DNA from: JASBZA01 sp964392065
GTDB taxonomy: Bacteria; Bacillota; Clostridia; Saccharofermentanales; Fastidiosipilaceae
Direction of reading: 5' to 3'
Assembly (NCBI GenBank): GCA_964392065.1
Contig: CAYMOG010000007.1
Location: forward strand, 1-48,515
DNA: 48,515 nucleotides
A program made the position numbers and the translations under genes. The notes beneath the pieces were generated by a model. It did no database searches. It was not told the DNA's origin and saw only the letters and a list, made by a program, of their open reading frames with translations. Every line of letters begins with the position of its first letter. The stretch's first letter is position 1. Below are positions 34,207-41,874 of the stretch, one piece after another.

Positions 34207-35123
34207 GCGTTCCTAGTTTTTCACTTAGTGTAAAAGAAGAAATCTTATCAATTTTAGATGAAGAAAAAGTTTACCGTGATATAGGTCTCGCGGTTGCGCT
34301 TGCTGCATCGGCTAGTTTTACAGGCAGAACCATTCAAGTGAAGAGTAAGCATCTGCATTTCTTAGAATATGTACAAGCTATGGCTCAGAAGTATTTCCAT
34401 GTTGAAGGCGAGATTATTGAGAAGAAAAATTTCTCCACATGGGAATTACACGATAGCCAAGATGTTTTACACCTAAAAGCAGTATTAGATGAATTACTTG
34501 CTTATGACAGTTTACGAGGGGTAATTCATAGAGAGAGTTCTGAATTTCTAGAAGAAGAGATTACCCAAATTTTAAGAACCGTATTTCTCGCAGTCGGATC
34601 TATGGCCGACCCTAATAAGAGTTATCAAATAGAGTTTGCAATGCGCCGGCAGTCCGTTATGGAGTTTCTGCGTAAAATATTACAAACCCTTGAAATAGAA
34701 GGTTTCTTGCAAGTCGGATTTCAATCTTACATGCTATATATTAAGAATGGAGATCAAGTGTCGAATTTTCTCGGAAGACTAGGTGTTGATCAATCCTATT
34801 TACAATTCGAGAGTATTCGTGTTCGGAAAAATATGAACGAAATGGTCAATAGAACAATTAACTTCGATAATGCCAATATTGAGAGGATAGCCAATACATC
34901 CGCAAGGCAAATTAATATTATTGCTAAGTTAGCAGAACATCAAGCTCTAGAACAAATGCCAGAAGAACTCTATGAAATCGCTATGTTGCGGGTCGAAAAT
35001 CCAGGTTTTTCACTAAGAGAACTAGGAAGTTTATTAGACCCACCACTAGGGAAATCAGGTGTCTATCACCGTTTAGGGAAACTGGAACAGTGGGCACAAG
35101 AATATATGGAAGAGAAGGAATAG
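34203..35123 (+). CDS. whiA: DNA-binding protein WhiA
   Basis: The protein has 306 residues. It starts with SFSLSVKEEILSIL as in other WhiA proteins, followed by a LAGLIDADG-like domain (about 20-200) that has lost catalytic residues. The C-terminal helix-turn-helix lies at about 215-300 and contains RTINFDNANIERIANTSARQ and FSLRELGSLLDPPLGKSGVYHRL, the WhiA signature. In Bacillota it binds DNA and influences cell division and chromosome organisation. It overlaps rapZ by 4 bases (ATGA), so translation is coupled, and is followed after 3 bases by trmL. Confidence 0.95.
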   Translation: MSVPSFSLSVKEEILSILDEEKVYRDIGLAVALAASASFTGRTIQVKSKHLHFLEYVQAMAQKYFHVEGEIIEKKNFSTWELHDSQDVLHLKAVLDELLAYDSLRGVIHRESSEFLEEEITQILRTVFLAVGSMADPNKSYQIEFAMRRQSVMEFLRKILQTLEIEGFLQVGFQSYMLYIKNGDQVSNFLGRLGVDQSYLQFESIRVRKNMNEMVNRTINFDNANIERIANTSARQINIIAKLAEHQALEQMPEELYEIAMLRVENPGFSLRELGSLLDPPLGKSGVYHRLGKLEQWAQEYMEEKE

Positions 35124-35126
35124 GTT

Positions 35127-35621
35127 TTGGGTTTAGAAATAGCATTGGTGGAACCAGAGATTCCACAAAATACAGGAAATATCATTCGCACATGTGTCGC
35201 ACTTGGTGCGAAACTCCACCTTGTTGGTAAACTCGGTTTTGCAATTGACGATAAGAAGCTGAAACGCTCAGGATTAGATTATTGGTACCAGCTCTCAGAA
35301 CTTAGTCTCTGGGATCGAGTGGAAGATTTGCTTCAGGCTAAGTCCAATTATGCTATATATTACACCTCAACGAAGGCCAAAGCCCGCTACACAGACGTAG
35401 AATACGAAGAGAATTCTCTCATTTTGTTCGGCAAGGAGACGAAAGGACTACCAGAGTCATTTCTAATGGCACATCCAGAACGCATGATACGCGTACCCAT
35501 GATAGAATCCGCAAGATCTCTGAATCTCTCGAATACAGTCGCTATTGTTGGATATGAATATGCTAGACAATTTGATTTTAGTGGATTATTGGATGAGGGT
35601 GTCTTACCGGGCCTGTCTTAA
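35127..35621 (+). CDS. trmL: tRNA (cytidine(34)-2'-O)-methyltransferase
   Basis: The protein has 164 residues and begins with a TTG codon, supported by AAGGA upstream and the family beginning GLEIALVEPEIPQNTGNIIRT. The SPOUT knot is seen in LILFGKETKGLP (SAM loop) and IRVPMIESARSLNLSNTVAIVGYE. It methylates the ribose of the wobble base of certain tRNA-Leu species. The last 18 bases overlap the 3' end of the convergent HAD gene. It closes the hprK-murB-rapZ-whiA block. Confidence 0.94.
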   Translation: MGLEIALVEPEIPQNTGNIIRTCVALGAKLHLVGKLGFAIDDKKLKRSGLDYWYQLSELSLWDRVEDLLQAKSNYAIYYTSTKAKARYTDVEYEENSLILFGKETKGLPESFLMAHPERMIRVPMIESARSLNLSNTVAIVGYEYARQFDFSGLLDEGVLPGLS

Positions 35622-36242
35622 CCAATTAAGCACATCATAGAGGCTATCCATGATATATAGAATGTTTTTTCCTTCTGGTGGTGTAAGAATATCAGGCACC
35701 ATAATTACAGGTATATTTGCACGGTTTGCGGCTTCTATACCTTGATGAGAATCTTCTAAGACCAGTGCACGAGAAGCCTCCCTATTACCTAGAGCTTTTA
35801 AGAAAATGTCAGGAGCAGGTTTTGAATGTTGAATTTCATCTCCACAGATTAATTTCTCAAAATAATAGATCAGATCTGCGTGTGTAAGTAAGGCTGTTGC
35901 ATCTTCTCTAGCTGAAGATGTAGCGACAACTGCAGGTATGTGTTCTGTTTGAAGATATTGCAGAAGCTCAATGGCTCCTGGTTTCACAGGAACACCTTCT
36001 TCTTCGTATATAGTAATGACATTTGCTCTTATTGCTGAACGAAATGTGGTCCAGTTTAAATTCGGAAAATGACCTTCTAAAATTTCTTGTTCCAAAGTAC
36101 TATTAGTACCTAATACCTCGTGGAAATGCTTATCTTCTAACGGTATTCCTAGATCTTCTGCCGCTTGGAAGTAGGCTCTATAAGCCACGCGTTCTGAGTC
36201 TATCAAGAGTCCATCCATATCAAAAATTATTACATCAAACAT
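35604..36242 (-). CDS. HAD-superfamily phosphatase (beta-phosphoglucomutase-like)
   Basis: The protein has 212 residues. Motif I is FDMDGLLIDSE with nucleophile Asp9 and Asp11; a helical cap follows (about 15-85). Motif II is ATSSAR (about 112), motif III Lys lies in HSKPAPDIFLKAL, and motif IV is LVLEDSHQGIEAA. This subgroup (I, beta-phosphoglucomutase/YcjU-like) acts on sugar phosphates or small phosphates. The substrate cannot be told. It converges on trmL with an 18-base overlap, and it is divergent from serS with about 105 bases between starts. Confidence 0.9.
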   Translation of the reverse strand: MFDVIIFDMDGLLIDSERVAYRAYFQAAEDLGIPLEDKHFHEVLGTNSTLEQEILEGHFPNLNWTTFRSAIRANVITIYEEEGVPVKPGAIELLQYLQTEHIPAVVATSSAREDATALLTHADLIYYFEKLICGDEIQHSKPAPDIFLKALGNREASRALVLEDSHQGIEAANRANIPVIMVPDILTPPEGKNILYIMDSLYDVLNWLRQAR

Positions 36243-36305
36243 TTACTCTTCTCCTTTTGTTTCCTATCTTTATTATTATAAGGCATATTTCAGAGTAAGG
36301 GATTG

Positions 36306-36314
36306 TGCTATACT
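36306..36314 (+). promoter_or_regulatory. Extended -10 promoter of serS
   Basis: TGCTATACT lies 34 bases before the serS ATG at 36348. The short leader leaves no room for a T-box riboswitch. Confidence 0.5.
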
Positions 36315-36347
36315 ATTTGAAGAATTTACTAGAGGAGTAATGCTAGC

Positions 36348-37640
36348 ATGTTAGACATTCAGTTAATTAGAAATGATGCAGAGAGGGTATCTCAAGCCCT
36401 TGCAAAAAAAGGTTTTCACGTGGATTTCACGGATTTTCTAGCCAGGGATCAGGAGAGAAGAAAAAAACTGACTGAAGTAGAGCAGAGGAAAGCAAAGAGA
36501 AATAAATTGTCTGCAACGATTCCTCAGCTTAAGAAAGCAGGGGAAGATGCTAGTGGGACTTTGGCCGAATTAAAGGAATTATCCGATTCTATCAAGAAAC
36601 TCGATGATGAAGTAATACAGATGGACAAGGCTCAAGAAGAGTTCCTCATCCGTTTACCTAATATGCCTGCAGATGATGTTCTAGCGGGTGGGAAAGAAAA
36701 TAATCAAGTTGAGCGTATAGCGGGAGAGAAACCTAGCTTCGCATTCGAACCTAAACATCACGTGGACTTAGCTGAAAGTTTAGGCATTATTGATTATGCG
36801 AGAGGGGCTAAACTATCAGGAAATGGCTTCTGGATATATAAGGGTGACGGTGCTAGGCTGGAATGGGCATTGCTAAACTACTTCGTGGAATCCCATCTTC
36901 AAGATGAGTATGAGATGCTTCTTATACCGCATATTTTGAATTTCCAATCAGGTTTTACGGCTGGTCAATTTCCGAAGTTTAAAGAAGATGTTTTCTGGCT
37001 AGAATCTGAAGAGGGTGTATTAGAACAAAATCGACAATTTATCTTGCCAACTGCTGAAACGGCTCTTGTAAACCTCTATAGAGATGAAATCTTAGACGAG
37101 AGCGAATTACCTAAGAAATTCTTCGCTTACTCTCCATGCTATCGTAAGGAAGCTGGGAGTTATAGAGCTGAAGAGAGAGGCATGATTCGTGGACATCAGT
37201 TTAATAAGATAGAATTGTTCCAGTATACGACGGAAGAACAATCCGACGAAGCATTTCATGAGCTTGTAGCAAAAGCATGTAAGCTCGTTGAAGGTCTAGG
37301 CTTACACTTCCGACTAAGTCGATTAGCCGCGGCAGATTGTTCAGATGCGATGGCTAGAACGTGGGATATCGAGATATGGATTCCCAGCATGAATGATTTC
37401 AAAGAAGTAAGTTCAGCCTCGAATGCCCATGCTTACCAAGCAAGACGAGGTAATATGCGCTATAGGTCCAAAGCGGATGGCAAGACGAAATTTATGCATA
37501 CTTTAAATGCTTCTGGGCTTGCCACGTCAAGAGTTTTACCAGCGATCTTGGAGCAAAATCAACAAGAGGATGGTTCTATCTTGATTCCTGAAGTCTTGCA
37601 GAAGTACATGGGTGGCCAAGAATGGATTCGGCCTAGATAA
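36348..37640 (+). CDS. serS: Serine-tRNA ligase
   Basis: The protein has 430 residues, full length. The N-terminal coiled-coil arm that holds tRNA-Ser spans about 25-105 and is rich in Lys and Glu. The class II core shows LPTAETALVNLYRDEIL, motif 2 in SPCYRKEAGSYRAEERGMIRGHQFNKIELF, and motif 3 as ASGLATSRVLPAILE. It charges tRNA-Ser with serine. AGAGGAG precedes the ATG. The gene is alone on its transcript and ends at a strong hairpin. Confidence 0.97.
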   Translation: MLDIQLIRNDAERVSQALAKKGFHVDFTDFLARDQERRKKLTEVEQRKAKRNKLSATIPQLKKAGEDASGTLAELKELSDSIKKLDDEVIQMDKAQEEFLIRLPNMPADDVLAGGKENNQVERIAGEKPSFAFEPKHHVDLAESLGIIDYARGAKLSGNGFWIYKGDGARLEWALLNYFVESHLQDEYEMLLIPHILNFQSGFTAGQFPKFKEDVFWLESEEGVLEQNRQFILPTAETALVNLYRDEILDESELPKKFFAYSPCYRKEAGSYRAEERGMIRGHQFNKIELFQYTTEEQSDEAFHELVAKACKLVEGLGLHFRLSRLAAADCSDAMARTWDIEIWIPSMNDFKEVSSASNAHAYQARRGNMRYRSKADGKTKFMHTLNASGLATSRVLPAILEQNQQEDGSILIPEVLQKYMGGQEWIRPR

Positions 37641-37664
37641 TACATTCAAAATATTCTAACTAAG

Positions 37665-37728
37665 ATACGCAAGTCCTTCCATAAGATAATAGTAGTTATC
37701 TGCTCATTGGAACTTGCGTATTTTTTTC
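37665..37728 (+). terminator. Terminator after serS
   Basis: ATACGCAAGT (37665-37674) pairs with ACTTGCGTAT (37712-37721), with an inner AGATAA/TTATCT helix, and is followed by a run of seven T (37721-37727). Confidence 0.85.
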
Positions 37729-37978
37729 TTTAATATACGAACAATTGCTTTTGATTTAAGTTTAGAGAGCATAGCTATATTACCAAGCTTTAATATTTGT
37801 AATATAAGCTTTATATATCTTGTAAGTGAATTTATTCATTCCATGTCACTTCATTGTTAAATTGCACAGTTTTTTTATAGAATACTGTTATTATTTTGTT
37901 TCTTATTAATCTATGATTAAATTACCATATAAGTACTGATTACATATACTAATGTTTTATTTATAATATGATGGAGAG
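37729..37978. other. Very AT-rich intergenic region
   Basis: After the serS terminator there are about 250 bases of AT-rich sequence with many stops in all frames. I see no gene, tRNA or clear hairpin. Together with the ORF fragment that follows it looks like decayed sequence. Confidence 0.5.
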
Positions 37979-38257
37979 ATGGGTGCGACTTTCTATAGTC
38001 TGAATCTCTCTACTAATGAATTTCGCATTATTAAAAATAGACCTTTTTCAGCAACATTAATAAATAATCATTTGATTTTCAGTCAAGATGGAAATCTCTA
38101 TTTACTTGAAGACGGTAGCAATGAAGCCTATTTAGTATCTGGAGAAGAAACCGATTATCAGACATTCGGATACTTCAAGGCTCTAGAAGACCATGTAACA
38201 ATAAAGGGTAATGATAATACAGAAGAAACACTTGCGTTAGTGTTTATATTTAGCTAA
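37979..38257 (+). pseudogene. Orphan 92-residue ORF, probably a remnant of a beta-propeller-like protein
   Basis: The frame opens after a stop at 37964 and has no well-spaced ribosome binding site before ATG 37979. The translation is protein-like: short strands such as FYSLNLSTNEFRIIKN, LINNHLIFSQDGNLYLLEDGS and YLVSGEETDY resemble blades of DUF5050-type propeller lipoproteins. There is no signal peptide, and 92 residues is too short for such a fold. I read it as a truncated gene piece, but a real small protein is not excluded. Confidence 0.4.
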
Positions 38258-38300
38258 TTTGGAAGAATTTTCGAGGGGATATGTGGTTAAGTGAACAAGT

Positions 38301-38368
38301 AAGTGCAATAAGCACTTTGTAAGACTTATTGCAATGAGACCACTTGCAATTAACTTCACAATTAACTT
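38301..38368. repeat. Competing inverted repeats and a direct repeat upstream of the str promoter
   Basis: TGCAATAAG (38304-38312) and CTTATTGCA (38325-38333) form a perfect 9-bp inverted repeat. AAGTGC (38301-38306) and GCACTT (38312-38317) form a second, mutually exclusive hairpin. A 10-base direct repeat CAATTAACTT occurs at 38347-38356 and 38359-38368, 12 bases apart. All lie within 95 bases upstream of the -35 of the ribosomal operon. Confidence 0.6.
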
Positions 38369-38393
38369 GAAGAAAAATGTTTACACTTTACAA

Positions 38394-38422
38394 TTGCTAG
38401 ACGTTTAATCTGGTGGTATAAT
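38394..38422 (+). promoter_or_regulatory. Promoter of the str (rpsL) operon
   Basis: TTGCTA (38394-38399) and TATAAT (38417-38422) are 17 bases apart, and TGG precedes the -10. This is the best promoter in the window, 145 bases before rpsL, which leaves a leader of roughly 135 bases. Confidence 0.7.
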
Positions 38423-38566
38423 TCTTTCGTATGTCACTGAAACGGGCATTACTATGCCTGTTTTCTATGTTGTTAAGAATTATAAAATTCAAATTTATAT
38501 TCTAAAACTAACACCAAGCGAGAGCTGTGACACGCACAATGAATAATTACGAAAGGAGAAGTATTG

Positions 38567-38995
38567 ATGCCAACGTTCAACCAATTAGTTAAGCAAGGTC
38601 GTAAGTCGAAGCAGGAGAAATCTAAATCACCCGCTTTGCATCTTAACATGAACACTCTACAGAGACGTTCAAACCAGGTAACCTCACCGCAGAAGCGTGG
38701 AGTTTGCACAGTAGTTAAGACTACAACACCTAAGAAGCCTAACTCTGCTATGCGTAAGGTTGCCCGTGTACGCCTAACTTCAGGTATTGAAGTAACGGCT
38801 TACATTCCAGGTATTGGCCATAATCTTCAAGAACACTCGGTTGTTCTGATTAGAGGTGGCCGTGTTAAGGATTTACCTGGTGTACGTTATCACGTAGTCC
38901 GCGGTACCCTAGACACAGCAGGTGTTGCAGACCGTAAGCAAAGTCGTTCCAAATATGGTGCGAAGAGGCCTAGAGCTGCGAAGGTAGGAAAATAG
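38567..38995 (+). CDS. rpsL: 30S ribosomal protein S12
   Basis: The protein has 142 residues. It begins MPTFNQLVKQGRKSKQEKSKSPAL and carries the Bacillota-type extra loop before SPQKRGVCTVV. The decoding-site segments TTTPKKPNSAMRK and GGRVKDLPGVRYH retain the Lys residues whose change gives streptomycin resistance. AAAGGAGAA serves the ATG at 38567; a TTG three bases earlier is too close. It is the first gene of the operon. rpoB and rpoC, often just upstream, are absent. Confidence 0.97.
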   Translation: MPTFNQLVKQGRKSKQEKSKSPALHLNMNTLQRRSNQVTSPQKRGVCTVVKTTTPKKPNSAMRKVARVRLTSGIEVTAYIPGIGHNLQEHSVVLIRGGRVKDLPGVRYHVVRGTLDTAGVADRKQSRSKYGAKRPRAAKVGK

Positions 38996-38998
38996 GAT

Positions 38999-39117
38999 CA
39001 GGTTGAACTCATTTTGCTCAGTACATCTTTGTCGTTAGCAAACCTTATCTATAGATTAGGGAAACATTCGCTCCGACAGAGGCGCTGACAAGGCTTAATT
39101 CAAGCAATGAGTACCTG
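38999..39117 (+). promoter_or_regulatory. Folded rpsL-rpsG spacer, candidate translational regulatory RNA
   Basis: The 5' part (CAGGT at 38999-39003 and ACTCATTTTGCT at 39007-39018) pairs with the 3' part (AGCAATGAGT at 39103-39112 and ACCTG at 39113-39117), with small bulges. Inside are a hairpin CCTTATC-TATA-GATTAGG (39043-39060) and a possible TTGTC/GACAA helix (39029-39033 with 39087-39091). In Escherichia coli ribosomal protein S7 binds this intercistronic region and represses translation; a comparable control is inferred here. Confidence 0.55.
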
Positions 39118-39167
39118 TGATATCGGGTAATATTACCCTGTTTTATCATGAAAAGGAGGGAAGACAA

Positions 39168-39638
39168 GTGCCACGTAAAGGACACGTCCCAAAAAGAGAA
39201 GTTCTCCCTGATCCCGTGTATCATGATGTTAGAGTATCTAAGCTCGTTAATAACATTATGATTGACGGTAAGAAGGGATTAGCAGAAACCATCGTATATG
39301 ATGCTTTTGATTTAATTAAAGAAAAGACAGATCAAGATGGTTTAGAAGTATTCGAAAAGGCATTAGAAAATGTAATGCCTATGTTAGAGGTTAAAGCACG
39401 TAGGGTTGGTGGTGCGAACTACCAAGTACCTATTGAAGTTAGACCAGAAAGAAGACAAACTCTAGGTTTACGTTGGATTGTTTTATTTGCTCGTAGAAGA
39501 AGCGAAAGAACAATGAAGGAACGTTTAGCTAATGAGTTAATTGATGCAATGAACGAAGCAGGCGGTGCTTTCAGAAGAAAAGAAGAAATGCACAGAATGG
39601 CTGATGCGAACCGTGCATTTGCACACTTCAGATGGTAG
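39168..39638 (+). CDS. rpsG: 30S ribosomal protein S7
   Basis: The protein has 156 residues starting at GTG 39168 (MPRKGHVPKREVLPDPVYHD), chosen because AAAAGGAGGG lies at 39151-39160; the longer frame from 39117 has no binding site. The helical S7 core is seen in VSKLVNNIMIDGKKGLAE, ENVMPMLEVKARRVGGANYQVPIEV and the end KEEMHRMADANRAFAHFRW. It nucleates assembly of the 30S head. fusA starts 21 bases downstream. Confidence 0.97.
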   Translation: MPRKGHVPKREVLPDPVYHDVRVSKLVNNIMIDGKKGLAETIVYDAFDLIKEKTDQDGLEVFEKALENVMPMLEVKARRVGGANYQVPIEVRPERRQTLGLRWIVLFARRRSERTMKERLANELIDAMNEAGGAFRRKEEMHRMADANRAFAHFRW

Positions 39639-39659
39639 TAGAGAAAGGATAGAATTTCT

Positions 39660-41726
39660 ATGCCTAGAGATTTCTCATTAGAAAAAACCAGAAATATCGG
39701 CATCATGGCACACATCGATGCAGGTAAAACAACCACAACAGAAAGAATTCTTTACTATACCGGTAAGATCCATAAAATTGGTGAAACCCATGAAGGTGGC
39801 GCTACTATGGACTGGATGGAGCAAGAGCAAGAACGTGGTATTACCATTACTTCTGCTGCTACCACAGCCCAATGGAAAGATCACCGTATCAATATAATTG
39901 ATACGCCTGGCCACGTAGACTTCACAGTAGAAGTAGAGCGTTCCCTAAGAGTTCTTGACGGAGCAGTAACACTTCTTGATGCAAAAAGTGGTGTTGAGCC
40001 TCAGACAGAAACGGTTTGGCGTCAAGCTGATCATTACAAAGTTCCTCGTATCGTTTATATTAATAAGATGGATGTTACGGGTGCGGATTTTTTCTATTCT
40101 GTACAGACTTTAAAAGATCGTTTGAAGACAAATGCTGTGCCTATTCAGATTCCTATAGGTAAAGAAGAAACGTTCACAGGTATTATTGACCTAGTAACGA
40201 TGAAGGCTGAAATCTATAAGAACGATTCGGGTACAGAGTACGAAGAGACTGATATTCCTGAAGAATATCTTGATGAAGCCCAAGAATGGCACGAAAAAAT
40301 GGTGGAGAGCATCGCAGAGTCCGATGATGAACTTACCATGAAGTTCCTTGAAGGAGAAGAGATTTCAGTAGATGAGCTTAAGGCCGCTCTACGTAAAGCC
40401 GTGGTTAATGTTGATGTTATCCCCGTTACTTGTGGCTCTTCTTACAAGAATAAGGGCGTTCAACTTATGCTCGATGCAGTTGTTGATTATATGCCATCTC
40501 CATTGGACGTACCTCCAATTAAAGGTATTGATCCAGAGACAGGTGAAGAAACGACACGTCCAGCAACGGATGATGGTCCATTCTCTGCTCTGGCATTCAA
40601 GATTGTAACCGACCCATTTGTTGGTAAGTTAGCATTCTTCCGTGTGTATTCCGGTGTTCTCTCTGCAGGTTCTTATGTACAGAACTCTACGAAAGATAAC
40701 CGTGAACGTATGGGGCGTATCTTGTTAATGCATGCGAACCATAGAGAAGAAGTAAGTGAAGTTTATGCGGGTGATATTGCTGCTGCAGTAGGGCTTAAGA
40801 ATACGACGACAGGTGACACCTTGTGTGACGCAGACCATTTGGTTATCTTGGAATCTATGGATTTCCCAGAACCTGTTATCAGTGTTGCTATTGAGCCTAA
40901 GTCAAAGGCTTCACAAGATAAAATGATGGTTGCTCTTCAGAAGCTATCGGAAGAAGACCCCACCTTTAGAACACATACCGATCATGATACAGGTCAGACC
41001 ATTATCTCAGGTATGGGTGAGCTTCACCTAGATATTATCGTGGATCGTTTGTTCCGTGAATTCAAGGTAGAAGCAAATGTTGGTGCTCCTCAGGTTGCAT
41101 ATAAAGAAACTATCACCAAAGCCGTTAAAACCGAAGGTAAATTTGTTCGTCAGTCCGGTGGACGTGGTCAATATGGTCATGTCGTTATCGAACTCGAACC
41201 TATGGAACCTGGTTCAGGCTATGAATTCAATAACAATACCGTGGGTGGTTCTATTCCAAAAGAATATATTGAACCGGTTAACCAAGGTATTCAAGAAGCT
41301 ATGAATTCTGGTGTAATCAGCGGATATCCTGTTGTTGACATCCGAGTAAACTTAGTAGATGGTTCATACCATGAAGTGGACTCCTCAGAAATGGCCTTTA
41401 AGATTGCCGGTTCTATGGGATTCAAAGAAGGTATGAAGAAGGCTGCGCCTGTACTCTTAGAACCTATCATGCAGGTTGATATTACCGTACCTGAGGATTA
41501 CATGGGTGATGTTATTGGTGACATTAACTCCCGTCGTGGTCGCATTGATGGTATGACTGGTGTATCTGGTGCACAGAAGATTGCTGCATATGTTCCTTTG
41601 GCCGAAATGTTTGGTTATGCGACTGCATTACGTTCTAGGTCTCAAGGACGTGGTACCTTTGTAATGCAAATTTCGCATTTCGAACCCGTACCTAAGAGCA
41701 TACAAGAAAAACTTGCAGCGAAGTAA
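39660..41726 (+). CDS. fusA: Elongation factor G
   Basis: The protein has 688 residues, normal size. The GTPase P-loop AHIDAGKT is at 17-24, switch II is DTPGHVDFT, and the base motif is NKMD (about 135-138). The later domains show ISGMGELHLDIIVDRL, RQSGGRGQYGHVV and EPIMQVDITVPEDYMGDVIGDINSRRG. It drives translocation on the ribosome. The gene is in the standard rpsL-rpsG-fusA order and is separated from tuf by 148 bases containing another promoter. Confidence 0.98.
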   Translation: MPRDFSLEKTRNIGIMAHIDAGKTTTTERILYYTGKIHKIGETHEGGATMDWMEQEQERGITITSAATTAQWKDHRINIIDTPGHVDFTVEVERSLRVLDGAVTLLDAKSGVEPQTETVWRQADHYKVPRIVYINKMDVTGADFFYSVQTLKDRLKTNAVPIQIPIGKEETFTGIIDLVTMKAEIYKNDSGTEYEETDIPEEYLDEAQEWHEKMVESIAESDDELTMKFLEGEEISVDELKAALRKAVVNVDVIPVTCGSSYKNKGVQLMLDAVVDYMPSPLDVPPIKGIDPETGEETTRPATDDGPFSALAFKIVTDPFVGKLAFFRVYSGVLSAGSYVQNSTKDNRERMGRILLMHANHREEVSEVYAGDIAAAVGLKNTTTGDTLCDADHLVILESMDFPEPVISVAIEPKSKASQDKMMVALQKLSEEDPTFRTHTDHDTGQTIISGMGELHLDIIVDRLFREFKVEANVGAPQVAYKETITKAVKTEGKFVRQSGGRGQYGHVVIELEPMEPGSGYEFNNNTVGGSIPKEYIEPVNQGIQEAMNSGVISGYPVVDIRVNLVDGSYHEVDSSEMAFKIAGSMGFKEGMKKAAPVLLEPIMQVDITVPEDYMGDVIGDINSRRGRIDGMTGVSGAQKIAAYVPLAEMFGYATALRSRSQGRGTFVMQISHFEPVPKSIQEKLAAK

Positions 41727-41770
41727 TTTGTTAATTTTGTGTAGACCCTAGTGGTAGATTACTCTAAATC

Positions 41771-41798
41771 TTGATTTAATCGGCTTTTAGTGTAAAAT
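41771..41798 (+). promoter_or_regulatory. Internal promoter before tuf
   Basis: TTGATT (41771-41776) and TAAAAT (41793-41798) are 16 bases apart, with TG just before the -10. A 5-bp hairpin GACTC-TGTA-GAGTC (41838-41851) lies in the leader before the AAGGAGG of tuf. Confidence 0.5.
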
Positions 41799-41874
41799 GT
41801 CATTAGGTGTCAGCCAATATAAAAAGAAAGAAACAAGGACTCTGTAGAGTCACAATAAGGAGGATTTATCTATT

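Noticed and set aside
39117..39167. A longer S7 starting at 39117
   Set aside because: It lacks a ribosome binding site and precedes the conserved MPRKG beginning, which starts at GTG 39168.
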